From Glaciimonas sp. PCH181 (lineage in GTDB: Bacteria > Pseudomonadota > Gammaproteobacteria > Burkholderiales > Burkholderiaceae_D), in NCBI RefSeq assembly GCF_003056055.1, contig NZ_PYFP01000003.1:372001-436000 (forward strand): 64,000 nucleotides of DNA, written 5' to 3'. The notes below the pieces were generated by a model that saw only the letters and a program-made list of their open reading frames with translations, made no database searches and was not told the origin of the DNA. This document shows, piece after piece, positions 63,595-64,000 of this stretch (position 1 is its first letter; each line of letters starts with the position of its first letter). The position numbers and the translations under genes were made by a program.

Positions 63595-64000
63595 CGGCCA
63601 TGCAACTATTCCTTACTTCCCATATTTCTTCACGCCCTGATCCTCAAAGCGGTCAGGCATTGGTTGAATCACTTGTTTCGTGCAGCCTGCTGATAATTTT
63701 TTTATTTGCGATGCAATGGGTCTGGCGATTTGGCGAGCTGAAACAACTCAATGCTGAAGCAACACGCTTTGCGATCTGGGAACGGACCGCCTACAACACC
63801 AACGGCGCAGCCGACCCACAATCGTTATACAGCAGCGATACCGATCTGGCGCCCAAAGTATTTCGCAGCACGTACTTAACCCCACGCGGCGCACGCCAGT
63901 CCCAAACCGCTAGCAGCAGCGCGTTGCTGCAAGACCATCCTGACTGGATGACGACCGCAGCCCGATTTTTTACCAACGCGTTTGCCAGCGCAACCTTCGG
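61321..64000. repeat. Direct repeat, tadG-tadE unit copy 2
   Basis: Second copy of the repeat beginning at 46721, same orientation. Its right end is beyond the window. See the findings for the mosaic pattern. Confidence 0.8.
63600..64000 (+). CDS. TadE-like pseudopilin, copy 2 (truncated by window end)
   Basis: The frame opens at ATG 63600, five bases after the preceding stop, and runs off the window. The N-terminus (SGQALVESLVSCSLLIIFLFAMQWVW) has the prepilin site G|QALVE with Glu +5, differing in sequence from copy 1 (49016), but after WRFGELKQLN the two proteins become nearly identical. Only the first 133 residues are visible. Confidence 0.85.
   Translation, partial: MQLFLTSHISSRPDPQSGQALVESLVSCSLLIIFLFAMQWVWRFGELKQLNAEATRFAIWERTAYNTNGAADPQSLYSSDTDLAPKVFRSTYLTPRGARQSQTASSSALLQDHPDWMTTAARFFTNAFASATF

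Noticed and set aside
1..64000. CRISPR arrays, tRNA/rRNA genes, prophage
   Set aside because: No regularly spaced repeats, no cloverleaf-like sequences recognised by eye, and no phage structural genes. A tRNA scan would be needed to exclude a missed tRNA.

Overview
The window looks like chromosome of a betaproteobacterium of the order Burkholderiales, most likely family Oxalobacteraceae (Collimonas/Glaciimonas/Herminiimonas-like). This rests on the overall protein character, the block orn / M48 peptidase / rsgA followed by argF-argG, tldD, a YajQ-family gene, and a moderate GC content. It is an inference; no 16S rRNA gene or other phylogenetic marker is present. No tRNA, rRNA, CRISPR array or prophage was seen. 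One IS256-type insertion sequence is present.

Layout. 0.4-9.6 kb: a small DMT permease, then a minus-strand sugar operon: periplasmic sugar-binding protein, ATPase, permease, IlvD/Edd sugar-acid dehydratase, AraD1/GguC-type protein, NADP-type aldehyde dehydrogenase. Together these import a pentose or galactose-type sugar and take its aldonic acid to 2-oxoglutarate without phosphorylation. 10.1-13.8 kb: LysR regulator divergent from a YeiH-type exporter, then IS256. 13.9-21.5 kb: ppk1, small zinc-ribbon and membrane proteins, a Ca2+/cation antiporter, an LpxO-like hydroxylase, and an unrecognised gene with a decayed tandem paralogue. 21.6-24.3 kb: tyrosine/homogentisate catabolism (hmgA-fahA) with a divergent LysR gene. 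25.4-33.9 kb: a TauD-family enzyme with an altered iron-binding motif, an SMR transporter, DUF2891, srkA, VOC, YecA-like, orn, M48 peptidase, rsgA. 34.1-45.2 kb: argF, argG, ppnP, murB, yajQ, a retropepsin-like protease, aroG behind a Phe/Tyr-rich leader peptide and terminator, tldD, a 3-hydroxybutyrate dehydrogenase and a secreted alpha/beta hydrolase.

45.5-64 kb is one Tad/Flp pilus locus on the plus strand: a sigma-54-type promoter, Flp-like pilin, TadG-like protein, TadE-like pseudopilins, CpaB, secretin, an FHA-TadA/CpaF fusion ATPase, TadB, TadC, unknown small proteins, a DUF192 protein, and then a second near-identical copy of the TadG-like and TadE-like genes that runs off the window end. 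No TadZ/CpaE and no TadV prepilin peptidase lie inside the window.

The strongest observations are: (1) an aromatic-amino-acid attenuator in front of aroG, not captured by ordinary gene calling; (2) a mosaic tandem duplication of giant TadG/TadE genes flanking the Tad export machinery; (3) a TauD/SyrP-like enzyme whose H-x-E iron-ligand motif reads H-N-A, the change that characterises SyrB2-type halogenases; (4) an unrecognised Ser-rich gene and its internally deleted, frameshifted paralogue.
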